Source of the DNA: Anaerococcus lactolyticus ATCC 51172
GTDB taxonomy: Bacteria; Bacillota; Clostridia; Tissierellales; Peptoniphilaceae
Direction of reading: 5' to 3'
Assembly: GCF_000156575.1 (NCBI RefSeq)
Contig: NZ_GG666047.1
Coordinates: 44,516 to 108,515 of the forward strand
DNA: 64,000 nt
In this document: one piece after another, positions 28,901 to 37,357 of the stretch
How the letters are laid out: every line of letters starts with the position of its first letter
How positions within the stretch are numbered: position 1 is the first letter of the stretch
Translations under genes and position numbers: made by a program
Notes under the pieces: generated by a model
The model's database searches: none
What the model was told of the DNA's origin: nothing
What the model saw: the letters and a program-made list of their open reading frames with translations, nothing else

Positions 28901-29634
28901 CCCAAAAGGCCTTTGAAGAGGCGGGTGCAAGGGTGACCCAAGTTGTCTTTACCAATACAAAATCGGACGACATTGAAAAATCAATCGATGCTTTCGTAGA
29001 AGAAATTAAAACTTCTCACATCATAGCCTTCCCTGGGGGATTTTCTGCAGGAGATGAGCCAGATGGGTCAGCGAAATTTATTGTAAACATCCTTAAAAAT
29101 GACAAGATCAAAGAAGCAATCCATGCCCACTTAGCTGACAAAAAGCTAATACTTGGTATCTGCAACGGATTCCAAGCCCTTATAAAATCAGGACTTTTGC
29201 CTTATGGAAAAATCTGTAATCTTGACGAAGATGACCTTAGCCTTTTTAGAAATGTTGGCTATAGGCATATATCAGACACAGCTATCACAAGAGTGGCATC
29301 TACCAAGTCACCATGGACCCAAGGGTTTGAAATTGGAGACCTCCATGAGCTTGTCTTTAGCCATGGAGAAGGAAGACTCGTTGGCAACAAGATTGAAAAA
29401 TTCAAACACCTTGCAGCCTTCCAATACGTAGACGCCGATGGGGACGCAAGTCTAAACGGCAAATATAATCCAAATGGATCAGCCCTAGCCATTGAGGGAA
29501 TGGTAAGTGAAGATGGTCTAATCTTAGGTAAGATGGGCCATTCTGAAAGGTCCTATAAGACTCTTTACAAAACCAATACCTTAAAGGATAGGCAAGACAT
29601 ATTTAAAAACGGTGTAGAATATTTTACTAGATAA
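25972..29634 (+). CDS. purL: Phosphoribosylformylglycinamidine synthase, single-chain PurL
   Basis: This 1220-residue enzyme makes FGAM from FGAR using glutamine and ATP. It fuses the synthetase half with a C-terminal glutaminase, so no purS or purQ is needed. Motifs include DVFWSDHCRHTTFET, FKNETHNHPSEIEPFGGAST, GRTGRDGIQGASGSS and IGRPSIGGKDSMSGSF; the glutaminase has VIPVFPGTNSEYD, IAFPGGFSAGDEPDG and the nucleophile Cys in LGICNGFQALIKSG. I choose TTG 25972 since GGAGG lies six bases before it; ATG 25966 directly abuts GGAGG. It overlaps purK by eight bases. Confidence 0.95.
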   Translation: MNKRIFVQKRPAYDRESENLKKLFNRDFNLALEKVDTYVIYDIYNISEDLYAKAKTRVFAEMMTDQVFEDLDLDGKTYIAYETLPAQYDQRSDSAMQALKLIDDKVDVLVRAGKLVVLDGEVSEQELGKIKKYLINPIESREKDLGKMDFAIDSQMKPLRDLTGFRNYGKEELEGLIKDLSLALDLEDLEFIQDHYKKENRDPSETEIYVLDVFWSDHCRHTTFETSLDEVKINSKLFQKEIQDAFDYYLKLREELGITKPIRLMDMASIFGKYHTKVLGDTNIEVSEEINACSFFTEIENKGKKERWLIQFKNETHNHPSEIEPFGGASTCIGGAIRDPLSGRSYVYQAMRVSGAGNILEKREDTMANKLPQVEISKGKALGNSSYGNQIGLATTFVREIYDPSYVAKTMEVGAVVGAVKDGDYKREELLPGDIVIMIGGRTGRDGIQGASGSSVIHNDSSLTTASSQVQKGNPVEERKIQRLFRKPEVTRLIKKSNDFGAGGVSVAIGELSEGIEIFLDRVKTKYKGLNPTEIAISESQERMAVGIDKKDYEAFVKECEKENLEYVHVANITDKKRLEMYYNDEKIVDFSAEFLATAGVRKHAKADLVDKVRENPFVKKEVSKQAILDELKDLNVTNQKGMVSMFDSTVGAQTVMMPFAGKERITPVQASVAAIPTLYSTPDTATIMAYGFIPKISKYSPFLSSIYAVLESVAKVYAAGGNKESLYFSFQEYFEKLLDDPEKWGKVTQAMLGSIIAQREIGRPSIGGKDSMSGSFNDLNVVETLISFACTPVKIEDVITPDLKKVGNKLYIIEIEKDEKAYPNIKKAMADFEKLNSYIKDKKVVAAYVQDFGSVTSSLIKMALGNKLGFTIDYDATLDFNPCSIVIEANTDLDFKEIGKVSEEISVNGIKINIDEAEKAYMSTLEEIYPTYYNKNQGKVENLVSEKTENIYYKEKVDEVKVVIPVFPGTNSEYDTQKAFEEAGARVTQVVFTNTKSDDIEKSIDAFVEEIKTSHIIAFPGGFSAGDEPDGSAKFIVNILKNDKIKEAIHAHLADKKLILGICNGFQALIKSGLLPYGKICNLDEDDLSLFRNVGYRHISDTAITRVASTKSPWTQGFEIGDLHELVFSHGEGRLVGNKIEKFKHLAAFQYVDADGDASLNGKYNPNGSALAIEGMVSEDGLILGKMGHSERSYKTLYKTNTLKDRQDIFKNGVEYFTR

Positions 29635-29654
29635 GATTTAACAAAGGAGTAGGA

Positions 29655-31070
29655 ATGTTTGGAATTTGGAATATAGAAAAGGCACCAAGTGTTGCCTTTT
29701 ATGCTCTTCACGCTCTTCAACACAGGGGTCAACAAGGTGCAGGAATTGTATCAACAGAAAGAACTAGACTAAGGGGCTATAGAAACATTGGCCTTCTTGC
29801 TGATGTATTTAAAGATAATGGAAAATTAGAAAAAATAGATGGGTCTGCCGCCTTGGGTGCTCTTTGGTACTCAAGTGGCAATTCCACCAACGTTCAGAAT
29901 ATCGAACCACTCTTGTATAAATTTAACGATGGCCACCTTGGCATAGCCATGAATGGTAATTTGAATAACGCCAAGTGGCTAAGGGCAGAGCTTGAAGACG
30001 AGGGAGCAGTTTTCCACTCAGCAAGCCACGCAGAAATTATCATGCACTTAATTAGAAGGTCAAGAAAGGAAACTATCGAAGAAAGGTTTAAGGAAGCCTT
30101 AAATAAGTTAAGGGGATCATTCTCTGTAATGCTTTTAACCCAAGATGCTCTTTATGGAGCTGTTGATAGACACGCTACAAGGCCTCTAGTACTTGGCAAA
30201 CTTAATGATTCTTATGCCATTGCATCTGAATCTTGTGCCCTAAATGTAATCGGTGCAGACTTTTTAAAGGATATTTCAGCAGGTGAATTTATAAAAATTG
30301 ATGATAAAGGCTATGAAATAGGAAGTTTCACACCAGGCTCAAATATAGCCATCGAATCTATGGAATTTATTTATTTTGCAAGACCAGACTCAACTATCCT
30401 TGGCAAAAACGTCCACATAGTTAGGAAAAATACCGGCAGGGTTTTGGCAAGGGAATACCCTGTGGAGGCTGATATAGTTGTTGGTGTACCAAATTCTTCC
30501 CTATCACTTGCTTCAGGTTATGCAGAAGAAATTGGTTTGCCATATGAAATGGGTCTTATCAAAAACCAATACATAGGAAGGACTTTTATCGAGCCTTCCC
30601 AACATTTAAGAGATATAGCAGTAAAGATGAAATTGTCTGCCCTATCTGACGTAGTTAGAAATAAGAGGGTAATCCTTCTTGACGATTCAATCGTAAGGGG
30701 CACTACATCTAAGAGAATCATTTCCATGCTCAAAAGGGCAGGAGCAAGCGAAGTCCACCTAAGAATAGGCTCTCCTGAGATAATCTTCCCTTCTTATTCG
30801 GGAATCGACATGAAGACTTCTGAGGAATTAATTGCAGCCAACCTTACCAAAGACGAGGTAAGAGATTTAATAGGTGCCGATAGTTTGGAATTTATAACTG
30901 TAGAAGGTCTAAAGGAAGCAATCGGTTTTGACTTTGATAGTCCAAACAACGGAATTTCCTTAGATATTTTCACAGGTGAATATTATGAAGGCCTAGGTGA
31001 TTACGAGGAAGAATTTAAGAAAGAACTTACAGACATACAAAAACAATATTTAGCAAAGGGGAATAAATGA
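29655..31070 (+). CDS. purF: PurF-like amidophosphoribosyltransferase lacking glutaminase catalytic residues
   Basis: Fold and context say PurF: ALHALQHRGQQGAG near the N-terminus, the PRTase core VGVPNSSLSLASGYAEEIG, KNQYIGRTFI and the PRPP loop VILLDDSIVRGTTSKR (about 339-354). But the protein starts MFGIW exactly where relatives read CGVFGIW, so the N-terminal nucleophile Cys is absent, and no upstream in-frame Cys codon exists. The RYST Arg is Trp71 (LWYSS) and the SDTE Asp is His125 (SHAE); NGNL is kept. Only one Cys (194) remains, so the Bacillus-type Fe-S ligands are gone too. I infer that it makes phosphoribosylamine from ammonia. AAAGGAG sits before the ATG. Confidence 0.9.
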   Translation: MFGIWNIEKAPSVAFYALHALQHRGQQGAGIVSTERTRLRGYRNIGLLADVFKDNGKLEKIDGSAALGALWYSSGNSTNVQNIEPLLYKFNDGHLGIAMNGNLNNAKWLRAELEDEGAVFHSASHAEIIMHLIRRSRKETIEERFKEALNKLRGSFSVMLLTQDALYGAVDRHATRPLVLGKLNDSYAIASESCALNVIGADFLKDISAGEFIKIDDKGYEIGSFTPGSNIAIESMEFIYFARPDSTILGKNVHIVRKNTGRVLAREYPVEADIVVGVPNSSLSLASGYAEEIGLPYEMGLIKNQYIGRTFIEPSQHLRDIAVKMKLSALSDVVRNKRVILLDDSIVRGTTSKRIISMLKRAGASEVHLRIGSPEIIFPSYSGIDMKTSEELIAANLTKDEVRDLIGADSLEFITVEGLKEAIGFDFDSPNNGISLDIFTGEYYEGLGDYEEEFKKELTDIQKQYLAKGNK

Positions 31071-32071
31071 GCGAGAAATACAAGGCGGCAGGTGTTAGCC
31101 TAAATGCCGGTTATGAATCAGTTGAGAGAATAAAAAAACACGTAGAATCCACAAAAAACAAAGGCATGATGGATATGATTGGAAGTTTTGGTGGAGCTTT
31201 TGACCTTTCTGCCTATGGTTTTAAGAATCCAGTTTTGGTAAGTGGGACAGATGGAGTTGGCACCAAGCTTAAACTTGCCTTTGACATGGATAAGCACGAT
31301 ACAATTGGCATTGACGCTGTGGCTATGTGTGTAAATGATATCCTCGCCCAAGGCGCCCTTCCACTTTTCTTTTTAGATTACATTGCCTGTGGCAAAAATG
31401 ATCCAGCTCAAATTGAAGCTATTGTCAAGGGAGTGGCTGATGGTTGTAGAGAGGCGCAAGCTGCCCTTGTGGGTGGGGAAACTGCTGAGATGCCTGGTTT
31501 TTATAAGGAAGGCGAGTACGATATAGCAGGTTTTGCTGTTGGCGCTGCCGAAAAAGAAGATTTAATTAATCCAGAAAATACCAAGCCGGGCCAAGCTGTA
31601 ATAGGCATACCTTCAACAGGTTTTCATTCAAATGGTTTTTCTCTAATAAGAAAAGTTTTGAAGGATGAAAATATAAGTCTTGATGATGACTTTAATGGCG
31701 AGACTATCGGCGAGGCTCTTTTAAGACCTACAAAAATTTACGCTAAGGAAGTTAAGACTTTACTTGAGAATGTGAAGGTTGCAGGCATTTCCCACATCAC
31801 AGGTGGGGGATTTATAGAAAATCTCCCAAGGGCTCTCAAAAAAGGTCTTGGCATGAAAATTTATAGGGATTCTTACGAAGTGCCAGCAATTTTCAAATTT
31901 ATAGAAGAAAAAGGCAAAATAGACCATGACGAGATGTACCAAGTCTTTAACATGGGCGTAGGCCTTGCTGTAATTGTTGACGATGCCGATAAGCAAAAAG
32001 TCTTAGATTTAATTGATGATGCCTTTGTCTTAGGTGAAGTTACTGACAAGGAAGGGATTGTCCTTCTATGA
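31067..32071 (+). CDS. purM: Phosphoribosylformylglycinamidine cyclo-ligase PurM
   Basis: PurM closes the imidazole ring to give AIR. Landmarks are the N-terminal AGVSLNAGYESVERIK, VSGTDGVGTKLKLAFD, DAVAMCVNDILAQGA, LVGGETAEMPGFY, GIPSTGFHSNGFSL and AGISHITGGGFIENLPR. At 334 aa it is normal. It begins inside the purF stop (ATGA) and overlaps purN by four bases. Confidence 0.97.
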   Translation: MSEKYKAAGVSLNAGYESVERIKKHVESTKNKGMMDMIGSFGGAFDLSAYGFKNPVLVSGTDGVGTKLKLAFDMDKHDTIGIDAVAMCVNDILAQGALPLFFLDYIACGKNDPAQIEAIVKGVADGCREAQAALVGGETAEMPGFYKEGEYDIAGFAVGAAEKEDLINPENTKPGQAVIGIPSTGFHSNGFSLIRKVLKDENISLDDDFNGETIGEALLRPTKIYAKEVKTLLENVKVAGISHITGGGFIENLPRALKKGLGMKIYRDSYEVPAIFKFIEEKGKIDHDEMYQVFNMGVGLAVIVDDADKQKVLDLIDDAFVLGEVTDKEGIVLL

Positions 32072-32631
32072 AAAAAATAGGAATATTTGCCTCAGGCACA
32101 GGTACAAATTTTGAGGCTCTAGCAAGTTCAGATCAAATAAAAAGTCTTGCAAATATAAAAATAATGGTTTGTGACAAGACTGGGGCCAAGGTTATTAAAA
32201 GGGCAGAAGATAAAAATATTAAGACCTTTGTTTTTAATCCAAAAGACTATGCAAACAAGTTAGCTTATGAAAAAGAAATCCTAGAAAAGGTAAAAGACCT
32301 TGATTATATTTTCCTAGCAGGCTATATGAGGATTTTATCTAAAGATTTTCTAGAAAAATATAAGGGCAAGGTGGTAAATATCCACCCTTCCCTCCTTCCA
32401 AAATACAAGGGGATAGAGTCAATCAAAAGAGCCTACGAAGCGGGAGAAGAGTACATAGGAGTGACTATCCACTATGTAAATGAGGAAATCGACGGCGGAG
32501 AAATCCTCGCCCAAGATAAGTTTAAGGTTGATTATAATAAAAGTTTAGATGAAGTAGAAGGTCAAGTGCATGATCTTGAGCACAGGTTATATATAAAAAC
32601 AGCAGCAGAAATATTAAAGGGGGAAAAATGA
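32068..32631 (+). CDS. purN: Phosphoribosylglycinamide formyltransferase PurN
   Basis: PurN transfers a formyl group from 10-formyl-THF to GAR. IGIFASGTGTNFEAL binds the phosphate, FLAGYMRILS and VNIHPSLLPKYKGI hold the catalytic Asn-His, and YIGVTIHYVNEEIDGGEIL contains the catalytic Asp region. At 187 aa it is standard. It overlaps purM and purH by four bases each. Its cofactor can be supplied by fhs at the operon end. Confidence 0.96.
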   Translation: MKKIGIFASGTGTNFEALASSDQIKSLANIKIMVCDKTGAKVIKRAEDKNIKTFVFNPKDYANKLAYEKEILEKVKDLDYIFLAGYMRILSKDFLEKYKGKVVNIHPSLLPKYKGIESIKRAYEAGEEYIGVTIHYVNEEIDGGEILAQDKFKVDYNKSLDEVEGQVHDLEHRLYIKTAAEILKGEK

Positions 32632-34145
32632 AAAGAGCATTGATAAGTGTGAGTGACAAGGCCGGTGTGGCAGATTTTGCCAAGGGTCTTGTGGCAAATG
32701 GTTTTGAAATAATTTCCACAGGCGGAACCTTAAACCACCTAAGAGAAGCTGGAGTAGATTGCATCTCCATAGAAGACTACACAGGTTTTCCAGAAATTTT
32801 AGAAGGCAGGGTAAAAACCCTTCACCCAAAAGTCCATGGTGGTCTTCTTTCAAAAAGAGATAATGAAAGTCATGTGTCAGAGCTTAAGGCCAACGAAATC
32901 GGCTATATTGACCTAATTTGCGTTAACCTTTATCCATTTGCTGAAACCCTTGCAAAAGAAGGGGTAAGTCATGAAGAAATTATCGAAAATATCGACATCG
33001 GTGGCCCTTCTATGTTAAGGTCTGCTGCAAAAAATTATAAGTTTGTGACCGTAGTTACAGATAAAAATGATTATGAAATCATCTTTAAGGAATTAGAAGA
33101 AAAGGGCGAAACATGCTTAGAAACAAGACAAAGACTTGCAGGTAAAGTTTTTAACAAAACTGCTCAATACGACTGCCTAATCGCTTCTTATTTTAATAAA
33201 ATTAATGGTACTGAAGAAACTTTGAATTTAACATTTAGACTTGAGGACGAACTAAGGTATGGGGAAAACCCTCACCAAAAGGCTGCCTTCTATGTTTCAG
33301 ACGAAGAAGTTTCCTATGCCCTCCAAGATTGCGTGCAATTACACGGAAAGAAAATGTCTTACAACAATATCCAAGACGCCTCAGCTGCCCTTGATATTTT
33401 GCAAGAATTTGACGAGACTGTTTGTGTTGGCCTAAAACATATGAATCCATGTGGAGTAGCTACAGGTAAGACTGTTTTTGAAGCTTGGGAGCGTGCCTTT
33501 GAAGCAGATCCAGTTTCAATCTTCGGTGGCATTGTCGCCATTAACGGTACAATTGATAAGGAAACTGCAGAAAAAATGCACGAGATTTTCCTTGAGATCA
33601 TTCTTGCTTACGATTATGAAGATGAAGCTTTAGAAATTCTTGAAAAGAAGAAAAACGTAAGGATTTACAAGATTCCAAAGAAGACTGACAAAAATCCTAA
33701 ATTAATAAAATCAGTTAGAGGCGGAATCCTAGTTCAAGACTACGATGACAAGGTTTATGAAAAACTAGAAACAGTTACAGATACAAAGGTCAGCGAAGAA
33801 GACCTAAAGGACCTAGAATTTGCCAACAAGATTGTAAAACACGTAAAATCAAATGCGATATTGCTTGCCAAGGACGGTCAAACCGTAGGTGTTGGCGCTG
33901 GTCAAATGAATAGGGTTGGTGCAGCTGAAATCGCCTTTAAACAAGCAGGGGATAAGGCAAAGGGGGCAGTTCTTGCATCAGATGCCTTCTTCCCATTTAG
34001 GGACAGTGTTGATGAGGCAGCTAAACACGACATCAAAGCCATAATCCAACCAGGTGGTTCTATTCGTGACCAAGAATCAATCGATGCTTGTAATGAAAAC
34101 GGCATAGCTATGGTATTTACCGGCATGCGTCACTTTAAACATTAA
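32628..34145 (+). CDS. purH: Bifunctional AICAR transformylase/IMP cyclohydrolase PurH
   Basis: PurH performs the last two steps to IMP. The N-terminal cyclohydrolase has ALISVSDKAGVADFAKGL, IISTGGTLNHLREAG and GRVKTLHPKVHGGLL. The C-terminal transformylase has LRYGENPHQKAAFY, GLKHMNPCGVATG, DPVSIFGGIVAIN and the closing ASDAFFPFRDSVDEAAKHDI, IQPGGSIRDQESIDACNENG. At 505 aa it is full length. It overlaps purN, and purD follows one base after its stop. Confidence 0.97.
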   Translation: MKRALISVSDKAGVADFAKGLVANGFEIISTGGTLNHLREAGVDCISIEDYTGFPEILEGRVKTLHPKVHGGLLSKRDNESHVSELKANEIGYIDLICVNLYPFAETLAKEGVSHEEIIENIDIGGPSMLRSAAKNYKFVTVVTDKNDYEIIFKELEEKGETCLETRQRLAGKVFNKTAQYDCLIASYFNKINGTEETLNLTFRLEDELRYGENPHQKAAFYVSDEEVSYALQDCVQLHGKKMSYNNIQDASAALDILQEFDETVCVGLKHMNPCGVATGKTVFEAWERAFEADPVSIFGGIVAINGTIDKETAEKMHEIFLEIILAYDYEDEALEILEKKKNVRIYKIPKKTDKNPKLIKSVRGGILVQDYDDKVYEKLETVTDTKVSEEDLKDLEFANKIVKHVKSNAILLAKDGQTVGVGAGQMNRVGAAEIAFKQAGDKAKGAVLASDAFFPFRDSVDEAAKHDIKAIIQPGGSIRDQESIDACNENGIAMVFTGMRHFKH

Positions 34146-34146
34146 T

Positions 34147-35385
34147 ATGGCAAGGGTATTAGTAGTAGGAAATGGCGGCAGGGAACATGCCATTTCTGAT
34201 AAATTATATAGGGAAGGCCACGAAATTTTTATGCTGGGAGAAAATCCTGGCGTGGCCCAGTTTGGAACTTGTATCACTTGCGAAGTCGGAGAACTTCCAG
34301 CTTTTTGTAAGGAAAAGGAAATTGACCTGGTCTTTGTAGGCCCAGAAGCCTTTTTGGTTGACGGGATCGTAGACCTTTTAGAAAAAGAAAATATCAGGGT
34401 CTTTGGCCCAAACAAGGCCACTGCCATTCTTGAAGGTTCAAAGGCCTTTGCCAAAGATTTGATGAAAAAATATGACATTCCAACAGCATCTTACGAGACT
34501 TTTACAGATTACAAAAAAGCCATGGATTATGTTGAGAAATCTGATTTTCCTTTGGTAATTAAGGCTGATGGAATAGCTGCAGGTAAGGGAGTAATAATTG
34601 CCCAAAATCTTGAAGAGGGAAGAGAAGCCCTCAAAGAGATTATGGTTGATCAGATCTTTGCACAAGCTGGTGCATCTGTTGTTATAGAAGAATTTCTTGA
34701 GGGTGAGGAATTTTCCCTCTTATCATTTGTGTCAGGTGATAAGGTTATGCCGATGAAGGTTGTCCAAGACCACAAGAGGGCCTTTGATAATGACGAAGGC
34801 CTAAATACAGGTGGCATGGGCGTTTATATGCCAATTAAACACATCACAGACTTAGATATTGAAGAGGCCTTAGAAAAGGTTGTAAGGCCAACAGCTGTGG
34901 CTATGATTAAGGAAGGCAGACCTTTTAAGGGAATCTTATTTGCAGGCCTTATGAAAACCAAGGACGGGGTTAAAACTATAGAATACAACGTTCGTTTTGG
35001 AGATCCTGAGACAGAAATTATCCTTTTATCTATGGAGACTTCCCTTTACGACTTGGCTGAGGCTGTTCTTGACGATAGGGAAATGGAAATTAAGTGGAAG
35101 GATAGGGCCTATATAGGTGTTGTCCTTGCTTCAAAGGGTTATCCAGAATCCTACCAAAAAGGTTTTGAAATTGCAGGACTTGATGGTCTTGATTCAAAAG
35201 TTTTCCATATGGGTACAAAGGAAAGTGACGGAAAGATTCTTACAAATGGAGGTAGGGTTTTAATCGTGTGTGCAGAAGGAGAAACTTTGGCACAAGCAAG
35301 AGAAGCCGCCTACAAGGACGTTGAAAAAATTAAGTGCGATAATCTTTTCTGTAGGAAAGACATCGGACATTTATCATTGAAGTGA
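34147..35385 (+). CDS. purD: Phosphoribosylamine-glycine ligase PurD
   Basis: PurD joins glycine to phosphoribosylamine, the unstable product of PurF. It opens with RVLVVGNGGREHAISDKL and has VFVGPEAFLVDGIVD, GSKAFAKDLMKKYDIPTA, the ATP-grasp loop FPLVIKADGIAAGKGVIIA, DHKRAFDNDEGLNTGGMGVY and YNVRFGDPETEIIL. At 412 aa it is normal. It starts one base behind purH and is followed six bases later by fhs. Confidence 0.97.
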   Translation: MARVLVVGNGGREHAISDKLYREGHEIFMLGENPGVAQFGTCITCEVGELPAFCKEKEIDLVFVGPEAFLVDGIVDLLEKENIRVFGPNKATAILEGSKAFAKDLMKKYDIPTASYETFTDYKKAMDYVEKSDFPLVIKADGIAAGKGVIIAQNLEEGREALKEIMVDQIFAQAGASVVIEEFLEGEEFSLLSFVSGDKVMPMKVVQDHKRAFDNDEGLNTGGMGVYMPIKHITDLDIEEALEKVVRPTAVAMIKEGRPFKGILFAGLMKTKDGVKTIEYNVRFGDPETEIILLSMETSLYDLAEAVLDDREMEIKWKDRAYIGVVLASKGYPESYQKGFEIAGLDGLDSKVFHMGTKESDGKILTNGGRVLIVCAEGETLAQAREAAYKDVEKIKCDNLFCRKDIGHLSLK

Positions 35386-35391
35386 GGGAAA

Positions 35392-37035
35392 ATGAAGACT
35401 GATTACGAAATATCTTTACAAGCAAAGAAAGAAAAAATAGAAGACGTTGCAGCAAAGATTGGCATTTCAGCCGATAAATTAATAAAATATGGGGACTATA
35501 AGGCAAAGATTAAAAGAGAAAACTTTGACAATTTATCTGAAAACCTAGTCTTAGTCACATCTATAAACCCAACCTCATCTGGGGAAGGAAAATCAACTGT
35601 AACTGTAGGCCTATCTGACGGTTTAAATAAAATAGGCAAAAAATCTACAGTTGCTCTTAGGGAACCATCTTTTGGACCAGTTTTGGGTAGAAAAGGTGGG
35701 GCAACAGGTGGAGGCTACGCCCAAGTTGTGCCAATGGATGAGATAAATCTACATTTTAATGGGGACTTTCACGCCATCACATCTGCCCACAATGCAATCA
35801 TGGCTCTAATTAATAACCATATCTTCCAAGGCAATGAACTTGGTTTTAAAAAAGTCATGTTTAACTATGTCATGGATATGAATGAAAGAGCCCTTAGAAG
35901 GATAAAAATCAATGCCAATGGCAAGGACGAGAGGGATTCTTCATTTGATATTACAGTTGCAAGTGAAATCATGGCTATCCTATGTCTTGCAGAAGACCTA
36001 GAAGACCTAAGATCAAGAATAGGTGATATCATGGTGGGTTATAACCAAGATGACAAACCTATTTTTGCAAAAGATTTGGGCGTTGAAGGTGTAGTTGTGG
36101 CTATCCTTAAAGATGCCATGAATCCAAACCTTGTTCAATCTTTGGAAAACAACCCAGCAATCATCCATGGCGGTCCGTTTGCCAATATTGCCCACGGTTG
36201 TAACTCTGTTATTGCAACAAAGACAGCCCTTAAATATTCTGACTATGTAATCACAGAAGCAGGTTTTGGGGCAGATTTAGGTGCAGAGAAATTTTTAGAT
36301 ATCAAATGCAGAGTTTCTGGCCTACGTCCAAAGGCAGCTGTTGTAGTTGCAACTATCAAGGCCCTTAAACTTCACGGCGGGGTTGATGAAAGTAATCTCA
36401 CCGAAGAAAACCTAGATGCCCTAAAAGAAGGGGTTAAAAACCTTGAAAAGCACGTAGAAAATATGAAAAAATACAACCTTCCAGTAATAGTTGCCCTTAA
36501 TGAATTTGTGACAGACACAGAAGCTGAAATCAAATTTATGGAAGACTGGGCAAAGAACTTTGGAGTTGAGTTCTCCCTAACCCAAGTATGGGCCAAGGGT
36601 GGTGACGGTGCGATTGACCTTGCTAATAAACTCGTGAAATTAGTTGAAAACAATAAGGAAGACATGAAACTTCTTTACGAGGACAACCTATCAACAGAAG
36701 AGAAAATCAACACAATCGCCAAGGAAATCTACGGAGCAGCCAAGGTTAATTTTACAGATGAGGCAAGGGCGGTCCTTGATAAAATCGACGAACTTGGTTA
36801 TAGAAATTTCCCAGTTTGTATGGCAAAAACTCCAGCATCTTTAACAGATGATGGAAAAATCAAGGGCAGACCAGAAGGTTTTGAAATTACAGTTTCTGAC
36901 ATCAAAATTAAGACAGGATCAAGGTTCATAGTTGCATATCTTAATAAGGTCCTAACTATGCCAGGCCTTCCAAAACACCCAAATGCTCTTGACATAGACG
37001 TTGACGAAAATGATAATATTATAAATTTATTCTAG
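35392..37035 (+). CDS. fhs: Formate-tetrahydrofolate ligase
   Basis: Fhs makes 10-formyl-THF from formate, THF and ATP, supplying PurN and PurH. The signature regions are clear: TSINPTSSGEGKSTVTVGLS (P-loop-like), REPSFGPVLGRKGGATGGGY, FNGDFHAITSAHNAI, EAGFGADLGAEKFLDIKCR, and the end MPGLPKHPNALDIDVDEN. At 547 aa it is typical. Its place as last gene of the purine operon ties one-carbon supply to purine demand. A small CTG-start reading frame and a terminator follow. Confidence 0.97.
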   Translation: MKTDYEISLQAKKEKIEDVAAKIGISADKLIKYGDYKAKIKRENFDNLSENLVLVTSINPTSSGEGKSTVTVGLSDGLNKIGKKSTVALREPSFGPVLGRKGGATGGGYAQVVPMDEINLHFNGDFHAITSAHNAIMALINNHIFQGNELGFKKVMFNYVMDMNERALRRIKINANGKDERDSSFDITVASEIMAILCLAEDLEDLRSRIGDIMVGYNQDDKPIFAKDLGVEGVVVAILKDAMNPNLVQSLENNPAIIHGGPFANIAHGCNSVIATKTALKYSDYVITEAGFGADLGAEKFLDIKCRVSGLRPKAAVVVATIKALKLHGGVDESNLTEENLDALKEGVKNLEKHVENMKKYNLPVIVALNEFVTDTEAEIKFMEDWAKNFGVEFSLTQVWAKGGDGAIDLANKLVKLVENNKEDMKLLYEDNLSTEEKINTIAKEIYGAAKVNFTDEARAVLDKIDELGYRNFPVCMAKTPASLTDDGKIKGRPEGFEITVSDIKIKTGSRFIVAYLNKVLTMPGLPKHPNALDIDVDENDNIINLF

Positions 37036-37056
37036 AAAATACAAAAAGGATAGAAG

Positions 37057-37248
37057 CTGAAAGATAAAATCATCAAAATTAAGGAAAATTTAACCTATTA
37101 TATAAAATCTTTGTCCTTTACGAGTTCATATATAGATGAACAAAGAATGTATAAGAGCACAGATTGGGAAAAAGAAGTTGAAATTTTACCCTTGGGTGCT
37201 AAGGTTTTAATGGTCCTTTTAATCATCTTCTTATTAATAATTTTATAA
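37057..37248 (+). CDS. Possible 63-residue C-terminal tail-anchored protein with CTG start
   Basis: An in-frame stop lies two codons upstream, so translation must begin at or near CTG 37057, which has AAAGGA six bases before it. The product starts (M)KDKIIKIKENLTYYIKSL, has a charged middle (DEQRMYKSTDWEKEVEIL) and ends in one hydrophobic helix (GAKVLMVLLIIFLLIIL). This is the composition of a real small membrane protein. I recognise no family. It would be the last cistron of the purine operon, just before the terminator. The CTG start is the weak point; ATG 37147 would leave only 33 residues. Confidence 0.45.
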   Translation: MKDKIIKIKENLTYYIKSLSFTSSYIDEQRMYKSTDWEKEVEILPLGAKVLMVLLIIFLLIIL

Positions 37249-37257
37249 AAATTTACA

Positions 37258-37278
37258 AGCGGCTGCGGCCGCTTTTTT
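37258..37278 (+). terminator. Terminator closing the purE-fhs operon
   Basis: AGCGGC/GCCGCT stem with a four-base loop followed by six T. The same stem recurs at 38588-38603 behind the second lipoprotein gene. Confidence 0.88.
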
Positions 37279-37317
37279 CGTGAAAAATTATTTGGGAAAT
37301 CCTTTTTTTTATTTTGA

Positions 37318-37333
37318 TTTTGGGTATTATATA
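37318..37333 (+). promoter_or_regulatory. Promoter-like element before lipoprotein gene (second copy of 16-base motif)
   Basis: TTTTGGGTATTATATA is identical to 10220-10235 and 18/21 like the sequence at 38636-38656 when extended (GATTT...ATATAAGT). It lies 24 bases before the ATG at 37358, a distance kept in the 38.6 kb copy. Confidence 0.5.
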
Positions 37334-37357
37334 AGTAACAAGATAAAGGGGGATAAG

